Shown one piece after another: positions 25,468 to 34,474 of a stretch of DNA of 64,000 bases. Position 1 is the stretch's first letter. Every line of letters begins with the position of its first letter. The notes below the pieces were generated by a model, which saw only the letters and a program-made list of their open reading frames with translations, was not told the origin of the DNA and did not search any database. Source of the stretch: Roseivirga pacifica (GTDB taxonomy: Bacteria; Bacteroidota; Bacteroidia; Cytophagales; Cyclobacteriaceae); the NCBI RefSeq assembly GCF_900111145.1, contig NZ_FOIR01000001.1, forward strand, positions 7,501 through 71,500. Direction: 5' to 3'. The translations under genes and the position numbers were made by a program.

Positions 25468-25869
25468 CTAACCAATCTCTTGACAGAGCTCTATCAGCAC
25501 ACCATTGGTAGTCTTTGGATGAAGAAAACAAACCAACTTATTATCTGCCCCTTTTTTAGGCTCTTCATTCAGTAAGGTAAATCCCTCTGCGGCCAATCGT
25601 TTCATTTCGGCACGAATATCTTCCACATCATAGGCTATGTGATGAATTCCTTCGCCCTTCTTTTCAATAAATTTAGCGATGGGGCTATCAGGCTTTGTGG
25701 CTTCCAAAAGTTCAATCTTATTTGGCCCTACTTGAAAAAAGCTGGTGTTTACACCTTCGCTAGCCACTTCTTCCACTTTGTAGTGTGCTTCACCAAAGAG
25801 TTTCCCGAACAATTCGTTCGATGACTCCAAACTTTTTACTGCTATGCCGATATGTTCTATTTTCCTCAT
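25468..25869 (-). CDS. mce: Methylmalonyl-CoA epimerase
   Basis: A VOC (glyoxalase-fold) metalloenzyme that interconverts the (R) and (S) forms of methylmalonyl-CoA in propionate metabolism. The paired beta-alpha-beta modules carry HIGIAVKSLESSNELF, FFQVGPNKIELLEA, EGIHHIAYDVEDI and the final GVLIELCQ. Metal ligands His6, Gln, His and Glu occupy the family positions. The length of 133 residues is typical. It starts at ATG 25869 and is on the same strand as thiL, but separated from it by the heptamer repeat and a thiL promoter. Confidence 0.92.
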   Translation of the reverse strand: MRKIEHIGIAVKSLESSNELFGKLFGEAHYKVEEVASEGVNTSFFQVGPNKIELLEATKPDSPIAKFIEKKGEGIHHIAYDVEDIRAEMKRLAAEGFTLLNEEPKKGADNKLVCFLHPKTTNGVLIELCQEIG

Positions 25870-25904
25870 TTACTAATGGTTACCTTGGTTTCACATTCAT
25901 TGGT

Positions 25905-25912
25905 TATCTTTG
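25905..25912 (+). promoter_or_regulatory. Candidate -7 box TATCTTTG for the 25996 gene and iscA-like gene
   Basis: A plus-strand match to TAnnTTTG. It puts the mRNA start near 25918, downstream of the long open frame start at 25852, and so supports the internal start at 25996. Confidence 0.5.
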
Positions 25913-25995
25913 CAGTCAGGACTGAACTTAACGGTTCATTCACCTGTTACAATAATCGCCTCAATATAGGGATTTGGGGCTTAAACTGGCACAAA

Positions 25996-26412
25996 ATGAA
26001 TATGACAGGCGCAAGTACGGACATCCATGTGGAGAGCCTTCGACTTCAAAAAAAGATCGAAAGCCACTTGGGCATTAAAGGCAGCGAGCTAAGCTTTGAG
26101 TTTACTTCTACCGAAGGCAAAGTAAAGCTCGATTTAATAACCATTAACCCGAGGCACAATCAGTCCTTCCTTTTCCAGTCGGAATATGGCATTGACAAAC
26201 TGGATGCATTGCGCAAGATGTTGGAGTATGTGAAATCTTACAAAGACAAATACAACTCTTACACCGTGCAATGGATAGCCAAAGGCGAAACCGAATTGCA
26301 TACCTCATACTTTTCTGCCAGCAACATGTACGATGCGCTCGATAAGCTGTACTACAGCAGAGACATCAACACCATAACCGTATTTAGTGTAGTATTAAAT
26401 CCAGTGGCCTAA
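25996..26412 (+). CDS. Conserved hypothetical protein upstream of an A-type Fe-S carrier
   Basis: No function recognised. From ATG 25996 it has 138 residues, cytoplasmic, with an alternating strand-helix pattern: SELSFEFTSTEGKVKLDLITI, a long helix DALRKMLEYVKSYKDKYNSY, TVQWIAKGETELHTSYFSA and a closing strand TITVFSVVLNPV. The open frame runs back to 25852, but the earlier part covers the promoter at 25905-25912 and is not thought coding. A start at 26002 is equally possible. Its stop codon overlaps the start of the Fe-S carrier gene (TAATG), so translation is coupled and a shared role is plausible. Confidence 0.72.
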   Translation: MNMTGASTDIHVESLRLQKKIESHLGIKGSELSFEFTSTEGKVKLDLITINPRHNQSFLFQSEYGIDKLDALRKMLEYVKSYKDKYNSYTVQWIAKGETELHTSYFSASNMYDALDKLYYSRDINTITVFSVVLNPVA

Positions 26413-26738
26413 TGATAAATGTGACTGATATAGCGAAAGAGAAAATCTTTGAGCTAAGAGCGAAAGAAGGAAAGACGGACAATCACAACATTCGCGTAGC
26501 CGTGCAAGGCGGTGGTTGCTCAGGACTTATGTATGACCTTGAGTTCGATTCTGAAGTGAGAGAAAAAGACGAAATTTTTGAAGACAAGGGCATTAAGATT
26601 TTGGTAGACCGCAAAAGCCTGCTTTACCTTTTGGGTACAACTTTAGACTTTTCTGATGGCCTGAATGGTAAAGGCTTTCAGTTTGTAAACCCGAATGCCT
26701 CGCGCACTTGTGGTTGCGGAGAAAGCTTCTCTGTATAA
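26412..26738 (+). CDS. A-type iron-sulfur cluster carrier (IscA/SufA/HesB family)
   Basis: Carries Fe-S clusters, or iron, to target enzymes. The three conserved Cys are present: one in GGGCSGLMYDLEF and two in TCGCGESF at the C-terminus. The start TDIAKEKIFEL is the family N-terminus. 108 residues, the normal size. It is co-translated with the preceding hypothetical gene by a TAATG overlap and followed by a strong terminator. It could serve the many clusters of complex I encoded in this window (inference). Confidence 0.93.
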   Translation: MINVTDIAKEKIFELRAKEGKTDNHNIRVAVQGGGCSGLMYDLEFDSEVREKDEIFEDKGIKILVDRKSLLYLLGTTLDFSDGLNGKGFQFVNPNASRTCGCGESFSV

Positions 26739-26771
26739 GGTTGAATGATGAATTTTTAATTGTTAATAAAG

Positions 26772-26794
26772 GCCACTCAATGAGTGGCTTTTTT
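26772..26794 (+). terminator. Terminator of the iscA-like operon
   Basis: GCCACTCA (26772-26779) and TGAGTGGC (26781-26788) form a stem with a small CAATG loop, followed by six T. Confidence 0.88.
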
Positions 26795-26840
26795 GTTGGT
26801 CATCGGTTAATGACTTCTTGCAGGAAAGACTGCTTAAAAC

Positions 26841-26866
26841 AAAAAAGCCTCCTCTCGGAAGCCTTT
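26841..26866 (-). terminator. Terminator of purF (end of the nuoH-N/purF unit)
   Basis: On the minus strand AGGCTTCC, loop GAGA, GGAGGCTT (two G-U pairs), then a run of T. It lies about 55 bases after the purF stop. Confidence 0.75.
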
Positions 26867-26922
26867 ATTTATCTATTCTGTTGGTACTAAAGTCTCAAAA
26901 ACTTTGTACCCAATACGCTATA

Positions 26923-28809
26923 CTAGTACGCCCTTACCTCTTTGCCTTCCATAAAGTTTACAAAGGCCTTATTAACTACGCGCATACCGCCAGGGGTTGG
27001 GTAGTCTCCGGTAAAGTACCAGTCACCAAGGTTTTTCGGACAAGCTTCATGCAAGTTCTCTACCGTTTGGTAAATCACTTCCAGTTCTGCTTTCAATCCA
27101 TCCGGACGAACAATTTCTGTGATCTTACTAGACACTTCGTCATAAGTAAACTCGTTATACAGCTGCTGTACGTAGTTCGGCTGATCCTTAGAGTCTACAT
27201 TAGCCAATACCTGATGATAGGCTTCATCTAGCTTGTTTTCCTTAAATCGCTCCTTCATTAGCGAAAGCATAGCTCTGAAGGCCACAAACTCACGGATTTT
27301 CGACATGTCGATTCCGTAACAGTCAGGGTAGCGAATTTGCGGTGCAGAAGACACTACTACTATTTTCTTAGGCTCTAGCTTATCGAGCATTTTAAGAATA
27401 CTCTTCTCTAGCGTAGTACCACGCACAATCGAATCGTCAATTACTACCAGCGTATCTACACCTTTTTTGATCACCTCATAAGTAGTGTCGTACACGTTGG
27501 CCACCAAATCATCGCGACTACTATCGTCTGCAATGAAAGTACGGAGCTTAGCATCTTTTATCACCAGCTTTTCTACCCTAGGGCGGAAACTCAACATTTG
27601 ATCGATATCATCCAAAGAAGGTTTTTTATCAATAATTACCTCCTTCTGCTTTTTCATCAAATACTCATCTAAGCCTTGCATCATGCCAAGAAAAGATACC
27701 TCTGCCGAGTTAGGAATATATGAGAAAACCGTATTCTTAAGGTCGAAATTGATGGCCTTCAATATCTGAGGCACTAGCAACTTACCAAGCATTTTACGCT
27801 CTTGGTAAATTTCTGGGTCGTTACCACGAGAGAAATAGATACGCTCGAAAGAGCATGCTTTCAACTCCTTGGCCTTACGCACCACTACTTCTTCGTAATT
27901 ACCGTTTTTGTGTACAATAAGGGCATTACCGGGATTGATCTCGTCAATCTCATCGTAGTTCACATTGAAAGCAGCTTTAATCGCCTGCTTTTCTGATGCT
28001 ACTACAATCACCTCATCGTCAATGTATTTGTAGGCTGGGCGAATTCCGTTCGGGTCGCGCACCACAAAAGATGCACCATGGCCGAGCAGCCCTACCATTG
28101 CGTAACCACCGTCAAAGTCTTTGAACGAGCGCTTAAGCACACGCTGCAAATCCATCTCATCTTCAATGAGCTCGGTAATTTCGCTGTTCTCTTTCTTGTT
28201 ATTGTATTTGTCGAAAATGCGCTGATTTTCTTCATCGATAAAGTGACCGATCTTTTCCATTACCGTCACTGTATCTGTTTTTTCCTTGGGGTGCTGGCCT
28301 AGCTTAAGCAGTAGATCGAAGAGTTCGTCTACGTTAGTCATGTTGAAGTTCCCCGCCATTACGAGGTTTCTACTACGCCAGTTATTTTGTCTCAAAAATG
28401 GGTGGCAGCTTTCAATGCTGTTTTTACCGTGCGTTCCGTAGCGAAGGTGTCCCAACCAAACTTCACCGGTAAATCCCATGTTATTCTTCAACCAATCTGC
28501 ATCCTTCTTATTGTATCCAGATTTTTTCTTAGCCTTTTCGAATTTCTTGGCAATTTTTCCAAAGATTTCGTCAACAGGCTGCTGGTTGATCGTTCTGTAG
28601 CGGCTAATGTATCGCTTCCCCGGCTCCACGCCAATTTTAATATTGGCAACTCCTACCCCGTCTTGCCCGCGGTTCGACTGCTTCTGCATCATTACATACA
28701 GCTTGCTGACCGCATATTTGGCTGTTCCGTACTTGTCTATGTAGTACTGAAGGGGTTTCCTCAAGCGAATGTGGGCTATGCCACATTCATGTTTGATAGG
28801 CTCACTCAT
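26923..28809 (-). CDS. purF: Amidophosphoribosyltransferase, long Bacteroidota form
   Basis: Catalyses the first step of purine synthesis: glutamine plus PRPP to 5-phosphoribosylamine. The class II amidotransferase Cys is Cys9 (KHECGIAHI), exposed after removal of a short leader. RGQDGVGVAN, GHLRYGTHG and AGNFNMTNVDE complete that domain. The C-terminal phosphoribosyltransferase motif is VVIDDSIVRGTTL. At 628 residues it is longer than the usual ~500-residue PurF, with charged inserts, as in a form common in Bacteroidota. It starts 9 bases after the nuoN stop on the same strand, so it may be read from the complex I operon. Confidence 0.9.
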   Translation of the reverse strand: MSEPIKHECGIAHIRLRKPLQYYIDKYGTAKYAVSKLYVMMQKQSNRGQDGVGVANIKIGVEPGKRYISRYRTINQQPVDEIFGKIAKKFEKAKKKSGYNKKDADWLKNNMGFTGEVWLGHLRYGTHGKNSIESCHPFLRQNNWRSRNLVMAGNFNMTNVDELFDLLLKLGQHPKEKTDTVTVMEKIGHFIDEENQRIFDKYNNKKENSEITELIEDEMDLQRVLKRSFKDFDGGYAMVGLLGHGASFVVRDPNGIRPAYKYIDDEVIVVASEKQAIKAAFNVNYDEIDEINPGNALIVHKNGNYEEVVVRKAKELKACSFERIYFSRGNDPEIYQERKMLGKLLVPQILKAINFDLKNTVFSYIPNSAEVSFLGMMQGLDEYLMKKQKEVIIDKKPSLDDIDQMLSFRPRVEKLVIKDAKLRTFIADDSSRDDLVANVYDTTYEVIKKGVDTLVVIDDSIVRGTTLEKSILKMLDKLEPKKIVVVSSAPQIRYPDCYGIDMSKIREFVAFRAMLSLMKERFKENKLDEAYHQVLANVDSKDQPNYVQQLYNEFTYDEVSSKITEIVRPDGLKAELEVIYQTVENLHEACPKNLGDWYFTGDYPTPGGMRVVNKAFVNFMEGKEVRAY

Positions 28810-28818
28810 GTTAAGTAA

Positions 28819-30327
28819 TCAAAACACAAAATTAATAGTATTCATTAGGTCCACAAACCAATCGGACCTAAAGAACAACAGTAACAGCGGAAGCACCAAA
28901 AGAGTGCCAATTATATAATCAGCTGAACGACCTTTTGTTTGAATTCCATTTGGCTGCAATTCTTTGAAAAACAACATGTAAGGAATTTTCAAATAATAGA
29001 ATAGAGAAACCACTGTATTGAAAAGCCCAAAAATAAAAAGCCATAACAACCATGAATTTTCTTGCTGGCCGAAGGCTTCCCATAGCGCAGAGAAAATGTA
29101 CAGTTTGGCATTGAAACCGGCCGTTGGTGGCAAACCAGTGAGCGACACCATTACCAACACCATTAATACCCCGGCAAAAGGCATGCTTCTACCCAAGCCT
29201 TTGAGGCTATCTATTTTAGTAGAACCAGTGATGCTTTCGAATTGGTTGATGAGGAAAAAAGCCGCAAAATTCATGATTAAATAAACCAATCCGTAAAAGA
29301 GCATGGCCTCGTTGCCCGTCTCGCTGTGGGTAATAATTCCCACCAAGAGAAAGCCTGCATGCGCAATTGATGAGTAGGCCAACATTCTTTTTGCGTCTTT
29401 TTGCCACAAGGCGGAAAAGTTACCAACCGTCATACTAGCAATAGCCACAATCGTAAGTATTGGCACCCAATCGAAGGTGTCAGGAGTTAGCTGAACCAAA
29501 CGGAAAACAATGGTTAAAGCAGCCAACTTAGGAATGGCCGAAAACATAGCCACAGTTGGCGTAGGGGTAGCCTCGTAAACATCGGGACTCCAAATATGCA
29601 AAGGGAAAGCTCCCAGCTTGAAAAGAAAACCAGCCAAAGTAAGTACCATTGCAATAATCAATGGCAACATCGGTACCGCAGTTAGGCCAGCATAAAAACT
29701 ATCCGAATCGAGCTGCAGTGTTCCGGTAAAACCATAGAGCCAGCTCATTCCATAAAGCATAATGGCCGAACTAGCCGCACCAAAGATCAAATACTTTATT
29801 CCGGCTTCAGAGCGCTTGCGATCGCCAGTAAGCCCTGTAAGAATGTAAGATGCAATAGAAACCAACTCAATGGACACATAAACCAACAGTAGATTCATGG
29901 TCATTGTCATAAAAAAAGCCCCGAGCAGCAGTGCTGCTAGCATAATCAAAGTTTCTCCGCTTTTGAAAAATTCCGCTTTAATTTCATCCTTTCCCCTCCA
30001 AGCAATTAATAGCGTAACAAGCCCACCAAAGCTAAATGCTACCTTAAGCAAGAGCGAAAAATTGGTAAGGCTTAGCATTCCACCAAACAGCGAAACGGTT
30101 TCTGAACTCCACTGTAAAAGAGCCAATACACCTACTAAAGCAAAACCAATACTAGCAATTGCTGTAAAGCCAAATGCCTTATTCTTTTTAAAGATTAAAT
30201 CGAAAAGCAGCAGTAGAATTAGTGTTGCTACCAAGGTAATTTCTGGCTGCAAATAGCCCAATCCCTCCGCAACCTGATTTAGGAAATTGGTAAGTGAAAT
30301 ATTTTGCTGTGCTAAAACTGCTCGCAT
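28819..30327 (-). CDS. nuoN: NADH-quinone oxidoreductase subunit N
   Basis: An antiporter-like proton-pumping subunit of the complex I membrane arm. About 14 membrane helices are visible; the proton_antipo_M core has AGFLFKLGAFPLHIWSPDVYEATPTPTVAMFSAIPKLAA, with the conserved Lys in the first part, and FSALWQKDAKRMLAYSSIAHAGF. 502 residues. The ATG at 30327 overlaps the nuoM stop codon by one base, indicating coupled translation. It is the last nuo gene of the block, and purF follows. Confidence 0.95.
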   Translation of the reverse strand: MRAVLAQQNISLTNFLNQVAEGLGYLQPEITLVATLILLLLFDLIFKKNKAFGFTAIASIGFALVGVLALLQWSSETVSLFGGMLSLTNFSLLLKVAFSFGGLVTLLIAWRGKDEIKAEFFKSGETLIMLAALLLGAFFMTMTMNLLLVYVSIELVSIASYILTGLTGDRKRSEAGIKYLIFGAASSAIMLYGMSWLYGFTGTLQLDSDSFYAGLTAVPMLPLIIAMVLTLAGFLFKLGAFPLHIWSPDVYEATPTPTVAMFSAIPKLAALTIVFRLVQLTPDTFDWVPILTIVAIASMTVGNFSALWQKDAKRMLAYSSIAHAGFLLVGIITHSETGNEAMLFYGLVYLIMNFAAFFLINQFESITGSTKIDSLKGLGRSMPFAGVLMVLVMVSLTGLPPTAGFNAKLYIFSALWEAFGQQENSWLLWLFIFGLFNTVVSLFYYLKIPYMLFFKELQPNGIQTKGRSADYIIGTLLVLPLLLLFFRSDWFVDLMNTINFVF

Positions 30328-32036
30328 TACTTCGCTAAAGGAGAAATGTGATCAACAAATGAAATTACCGATGCATTGATTAGGTCGAAAAGCAATGCTG
30401 GGTAAATACCGAAAAGCAGCGTAAGCGCAACCAATGGCACAAGCATTATATACTCGCGTAGCTCAAGGTCTTTTAATGTGCTAAGCCAGTGCTTGTCCTT
30501 CACCCAAAACTTACCCATAAACATGCGTTGCAATGTCCACAGGTAGTATCCAGCTCCTAAAATCAATCCTAACGTACCAACAATCGGCATCCAGAATGGA
30601 ATTGCACCGTTAGTCGCCTCAGATTTAAATGCACCGATGAACACCGTCAGTTCCGCCACAAAACCCGAGAAGCCCGGCAATCCAAGCGAAGCAAAAAATG
30701 CAATGGTTACAAACACGGTGAACTTTGGCAATTGACTCGCCAAGCCACCATAGTTTTCAATCATTCTATCGTGTGTTCTATCGTAAAGCACCCCAACGAG
30801 CAAGAACAACATGGCAGAAATCAATCCGTGCGAAAACATTTGATACATGGCGCCTGAAATTCCTTCAACCGTCATGGCTGAAAGGCCAAGCAACACGAAG
30901 CCCATATGCGACACGGAACTATAGGCAATTAATTTCTTTAAATCTTTTTGTGCCAAGGCATTCATGGCACCATAAATAATGGAGAAAATGCCGACAAAGC
31001 CAATGAGCCAGGCATAATGATATGCACCATCTGGGAACATCGCATAGGCCGTTCTGATAATTCCGTAGCCACCAATTTTCAAGAGAATTCCTGCCAAAAC
31101 AACCGAGATAGGTGTTGGTGCCTCCACGTGCGCATCGGGCAACCATGTGTGGAATGGAAAACTCGGCAGCTTAATAGCAAAGCCAATAAGCAGAGCTAAA
31201 AAGGCAATCCAGCGTGCTGGTTGGCCAAACACGGTGGACAAACCAGCTTTATCTAAAAATGAACCAGGAATATAATTAGCATCATTGGCCATGTGCAACA
31301 TATTGAAAGACTTTACCAAATCCTCTTTGGCAATAGCGCCACTTTCAACTTGCTGTTGCACGGCTTCAATAATCTGTTCAGTATTCATTCCTGAAACTGA
31401 AAGATTTGCCGCCTCAGCAGTTTTCAATGGATCGTAAACAGAGTTGTAAAGGCCTATCATTACAATCAGAATGAAGACCGAACCCACCAATGTGTACAGG
31501 AAGAATTTAATGGCTGCGTACTCCTTTCTTGGCCCACCCCAAATACCAATGAGAAAATACATTGGCAATAGCATAAACTCGAAGAAAAGGTAGAACAAGA
31601 AGAAGTCGAGGGCTACAAAACAACCCAAAACAGAAGTTGAAAGCAGCAAGTACAAGCCAAAATAACCTTTCTGATGCTTTTTAATGTTCCAGCTAGAAAT
31701 TGCCCCGATAAACAAAACCAAGGCCGCCAATACCAGCATGGTCACGTTTATTCCATCTACACCTAAGAAATAATCGACTGAGATTTCACCCAAACTGCCT
31801 AAAGAGAAGGAGAACCAATCTGCTTTTTCGGCAAACTGCAATTGCTGCTCGGTGTTTATCGCCTCTTGCAAACCGGTGTCAAAACCAGCAACCAGATAAA
31901 TACTGAGCAGCAAGGTTAAGCCAAGGCTCGAAAGGGTTACCACCTTATACAGATACTCGTAAGTCTTTGGCGTTAGCAACACCAAAAGTCCACCAACCAA
32001 AGGAATAAAGACAATAAATGATAGTAAGTGAGCCAT
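30327..32036 (-). CDS. nuoM: NADH-quinone oxidoreductase subunit M
   Basis: An antiporter-like subunit of the complex I membrane arm. Key segments are LLPMYFLIGIWGG (conserved region near the Glu helix), WLPDAHVEAPTPISVVLAGILLKIGGYGIIR and NALAQKDLKKLIAYSSVSHMGFVLLG, which hold the Lys and His residues of the proton path. 569 residues; about 14 helices, with a hydrophilic insert after GLYNSVYDPL that lengthens it compared with E. coli NuoM (509). Starts at ATG 32036, 3 bases after the nuoL stop. Confidence 0.96.
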   Translation of the reverse strand: MAHLLSFIVFIPLVGGLLVLLTPKTYEYLYKVVTLSSLGLTLLLSIYLVAGFDTGLQEAINTEQQLQFAEKADWFSFSLGSLGEISVDYFLGVDGINVTMLVLAALVLFIGAISSWNIKKHQKGYFGLYLLLSTSVLGCFVALDFFLFYLFFEFMLLPMYFLIGIWGGPRKEYAAIKFFLYTLVGSVFILIVMIGLYNSVYDPLKTAEAANLSVSGMNTEQIIEAVQQQVESGAIAKEDLVKSFNMLHMANDANYIPGSFLDKAGLSTVFGQPARWIAFLALLIGFAIKLPSFPFHTWLPDAHVEAPTPISVVLAGILLKIGGYGIIRTAYAMFPDGAYHYAWLIGFVGIFSIIYGAMNALAQKDLKKLIAYSSVSHMGFVLLGLSAMTVEGISGAMYQMFSHGLISAMLFLLVGVLYDRTHDRMIENYGGLASQLPKFTVFVTIAFFASLGLPGFSGFVAELTVFIGAFKSEATNGAIPFWMPIVGTLGLILGAGYYLWTLQRMFMGKFWVKDKHWLSTLKDLELREYIMLVPLVALTLLFGIYPALLFDLINASVISFVDHISPLAK

Positions 32037-32039
32037 AGA

Positions 32040-34175
32040 CTAGAACATCAACAACAGCAATATTAACAGAAGAAAAACAAAACTCATGACCACAAAGGTC
32101 TGTACTTTACCCGATTGAATAGAGCGCGTAAGCTGACCAACCTTGCCACTAGTTGTAGCAGTTAGGTTCACCAAACCATCAACAAAGTACTTATCGAACC
32201 ACTTTGTAACATGCCCCAAAACCACTGCCAGTTTGGCTAAACCATCTAAAAACCGGTCTATTATTTGGGCATCGAACCACGCCAAACAACGCGACAATAG
32301 CAAAATGAATGGTAGTATGATTTTGGTATAGAGCGAATCTTGATACCAGTGATAGAACGAAATTTGGCCTAAAGGCCCTACAGGCTCCCTGCGGTTTACA
32401 AAGGCCTTTTCTAATTTGGCACCAGGCTTATAAGCCAAATAAGCCAACACAAAACCTATAAAAGCAAAACCAATAGAAACTGCGGGAATAATGGTATGCA
32501 GTGCCTCAAAATACCTTTCAGGAATATCAATTAAACTTGTAGCGGCATAACTCACAGGCACCAAAAACACTGGTGTTTCAATCAGGTGATACAGCCAACT
32601 ACCTTCTGCTTCAAGTGTAAAACCAAACCACAAACTAAGTGACAATGCTCCGAGCAATAAGGCTGGCACCATCAGCTTGGCATTTCCATCTTTCGGCAAA
32701 GCCTTAAGCTTAGCATCTTGAATAAGGCTTGGCAATCTAAACTCGCCAAAGAACACCAAGAAGATCATTCTGAACGTGTAGAAAGCGGTGAAAATGACGG
32801 TAGCAAAGGCCAACACCTCTGGAATATAAAACCCTCCACCCTTATGGTCTGTCCAGGCTGAAAGGTTTAGCAGAATGGCATCTTTTGAAAGAAAGCCCGA
32901 AAAACCCGGCAAACCTGCCAAAGCCAGCGCACAGAACAAAAATGCAAAGAAAGTCTTTGGCATGTGCTTTCTAAGCCCACCCATTACACGCATATCTTGT
33001 GGGTCGAAAGACACATCTTTATCTTCCAAGGCATGTAATTGGTGGATGATGATTCCGGCACTCAAGAAAAGTCCCGCCTTAAAAAACGCATGCGTAATTA
33101 GGTGGAATAATCCGGCAGAATAAGCGCCAATTCCCATCGCTAAAACCATGTAACCCAATTGGGAAATGGTACTGTAAGCCAACACTTTTTTAATATCGAA
33201 CTGAGAAAGTGCTGCAATAGCGGCCATAAATGCCGTAACTGCTCCCACAATGGCAACCACCTCCAATGCCTGAGCATCTAGTATCACAAAAATTCTTGCC
33301 AACATAAATACGCCAGCCGCCACCATAGTAGCCGCGTGAATCAATGCAGAAACTGGTGTTGGCCCCTCCATGGCATCGGGCAGCCAAATTTGTAAGGGAA
33401 ACTGAGCCGACTTGCCCACAGCTCCACAAAACAGTGCGATGCCTGCAGCACTCAACCAACGACCGTCAATGGAATTGAATACCTGCTCGCCATTATTCAT
33501 AAAATGAACGATCCAGTTTCCATCTTCAATTTCGCTTAGCAGCATTAAGGTTTTAATAGCCTCTAAGTCGAAAGACTGAAACTGCGTAAACAAGATCATC
33601 AAGCCTGTAATGAAACCTGCATCACCAATTCGGTTCATTATAAATGCCTTGTTGGCAGCCAAAGAAGCAGACTTCTTTTCGAACCAAAAACCAATAAGCA
33701 AGAACGATGAAAGCCCAACCAACTCCCAAAAAACGAACATGAGCAGCAAATCATAGAACAGCACAATGCCCATCATGGAGAAAGTAAAGAGCCCCAAATA
33801 ACGGTAGTACAAACTCAGGCGCTTGTCGTGCTTCATATACTCCATGGAGAACACGTGCACCAACAACGAAATAAAATTGACGATTACGGACATAATGAGC
33901 ATTAGCTCATCGACCATAATGTTGAGGGTAATGGAGATGTTACCTAGTTGGAACCACTGACCCCGGAAGTTCTGTAGCTCAGCATGAATATTCGTCAGCA
34001 ATAGGTAAACCGCCAAGCCGGTATTCAAAAGTAAAAGAAAGCTTGCCCAAAGTGGCGCCTTCTTTCCGAACAAACCTGTGGTAAAGAAAGAGAAAAGCGG
34101 CACGGCCATTAAAGCCAGCACCAAATACATAAATGGCGAACTATTGAAGGTCAATATCTCATGCAAATCGATCAT
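32040..34175 (-). CDS. nuoL: NADH-quinone oxidoreductase subunit L
   Basis: The distal antiporter-like subunit of complex I. The N-terminal and middle Proton_antipo domains show FWELVGLSSFLLIGFWF, WLPDAMEGPTPVSALIHAATMVAAGV and LSQFDIKKVLAYSTISQLGYM. The C-terminal part contains the stretch leading to the lateral helix (KLEKAFVNRREPVG onwards) and a last membrane helix (VVMSFVFLLLILLLLMF). 711 residues, somewhat longer than the E. coli protein. Its ATG overlaps the nuoK stop by 4 bases. Confidence 0.96.
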   Translation of the reverse strand: MIDLHEILTFNSSPFMYLVLALMAVPLFSFFTTGLFGKKAPLWASFLLLLNTGLAVYLLLTNIHAELQNFRGQWFQLGNISITLNIMVDELMLIMSVIVNFISLLVHVFSMEYMKHDKRLSLYYRYLGLFTFSMMGIVLFYDLLLMFVFWELVGLSSFLLIGFWFEKKSASLAANKAFIMNRIGDAGFITGLMILFTQFQSFDLEAIKTLMLLSEIEDGNWIVHFMNNGEQVFNSIDGRWLSAAGIALFCGAVGKSAQFPLQIWLPDAMEGPTPVSALIHAATMVAAGVFMLARIFVILDAQALEVVAIVGAVTAFMAAIAALSQFDIKKVLAYSTISQLGYMVLAMGIGAYSAGLFHLITHAFFKAGLFLSAGIIIHQLHALEDKDVSFDPQDMRVMGGLRKHMPKTFFAFLFCALALAGLPGFSGFLSKDAILLNLSAWTDHKGGGFYIPEVLAFATVIFTAFYTFRMIFLVFFGEFRLPSLIQDAKLKALPKDGNAKLMVPALLLGALSLSLWFGFTLEAEGSWLYHLIETPVFLVPVSYAATSLIDIPERYFEALHTIIPAVSIGFAFIGFVLAYLAYKPGAKLEKAFVNRREPVGPLGQISFYHWYQDSLYTKIILPFILLLSRCLAWFDAQIIDRFLDGLAKLAVVLGHVTKWFDKYFVDGLVNLTATTSGKVGQLTRSIQSGKVQTFVVMSFVFLLLILLLLMF

Positions 34176-34474
34176 CCCTTCAGCTCATTAATTTCATCGA
34201 TATTGGCAGTTTGAAAGTGCTGATACACTTTTACAACCAAAGCCAAACCTATGGCGGCCTCGGCAGCAGCCACAGTAATTACAAACAGGGCAAACACTTG
34301 CCCTTGAATCCCCACGGCATCGAACCGGCTAAAGGCTACCAAATTAACATTGGCCGCGTTAAGCATTAGCTCTACACCAACTAAAACCATGATGGTGTTC
34401 TTTTTGGTGATTACCGTATACAGGCCTGCACAAAATAGTAATGCACCTAAAAACAGCACAAAATTAAGCGGCAT
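34172..34474 (-). CDS. nuoK: NADH-quinone oxidoreductase subunit K
   Basis: A three-helix MrpC-like subunit of complex I. Helices run through NFVLFLGALLFCAGLYTVIT, MVLVGVELMLNAANVNLVAF (with the conserved membrane Glu) and FALFVITVAAAEAAIGLALVV (second Glu). The start is ATG 34474, giving 100 residues; the open frame continues to 34519, but the extra part is inside nuoJ and is not conserved-looking. It overlaps nuoJ by 11 bases and nuoL by 4. Confidence 0.95.
   Translation of the reverse strand: MPLNFVLFLGALLFCAGLYTVITKKNTIMVLVGVELMLNAANVNLVAFSRFDAVGIQGQVFALFVITVAAAEAAIGLALVVKVYQHFQTANIDEINELKG

Noticed and set aside
25361-25531. N-terminal extension of the thiL open frame
   Set aside because: It crosses a -7 box, the heptamer repeat and the end of mce, and has no ThiL resemblance; the start is ATG 25360.
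25852-25995. Upstream extension of the hypothetical gene before the iscA-like gene
   Set aside because: It covers the promoter box at 25905-25912 and its composition is not protein-like; the start at 25996 or 26002 is preferred.
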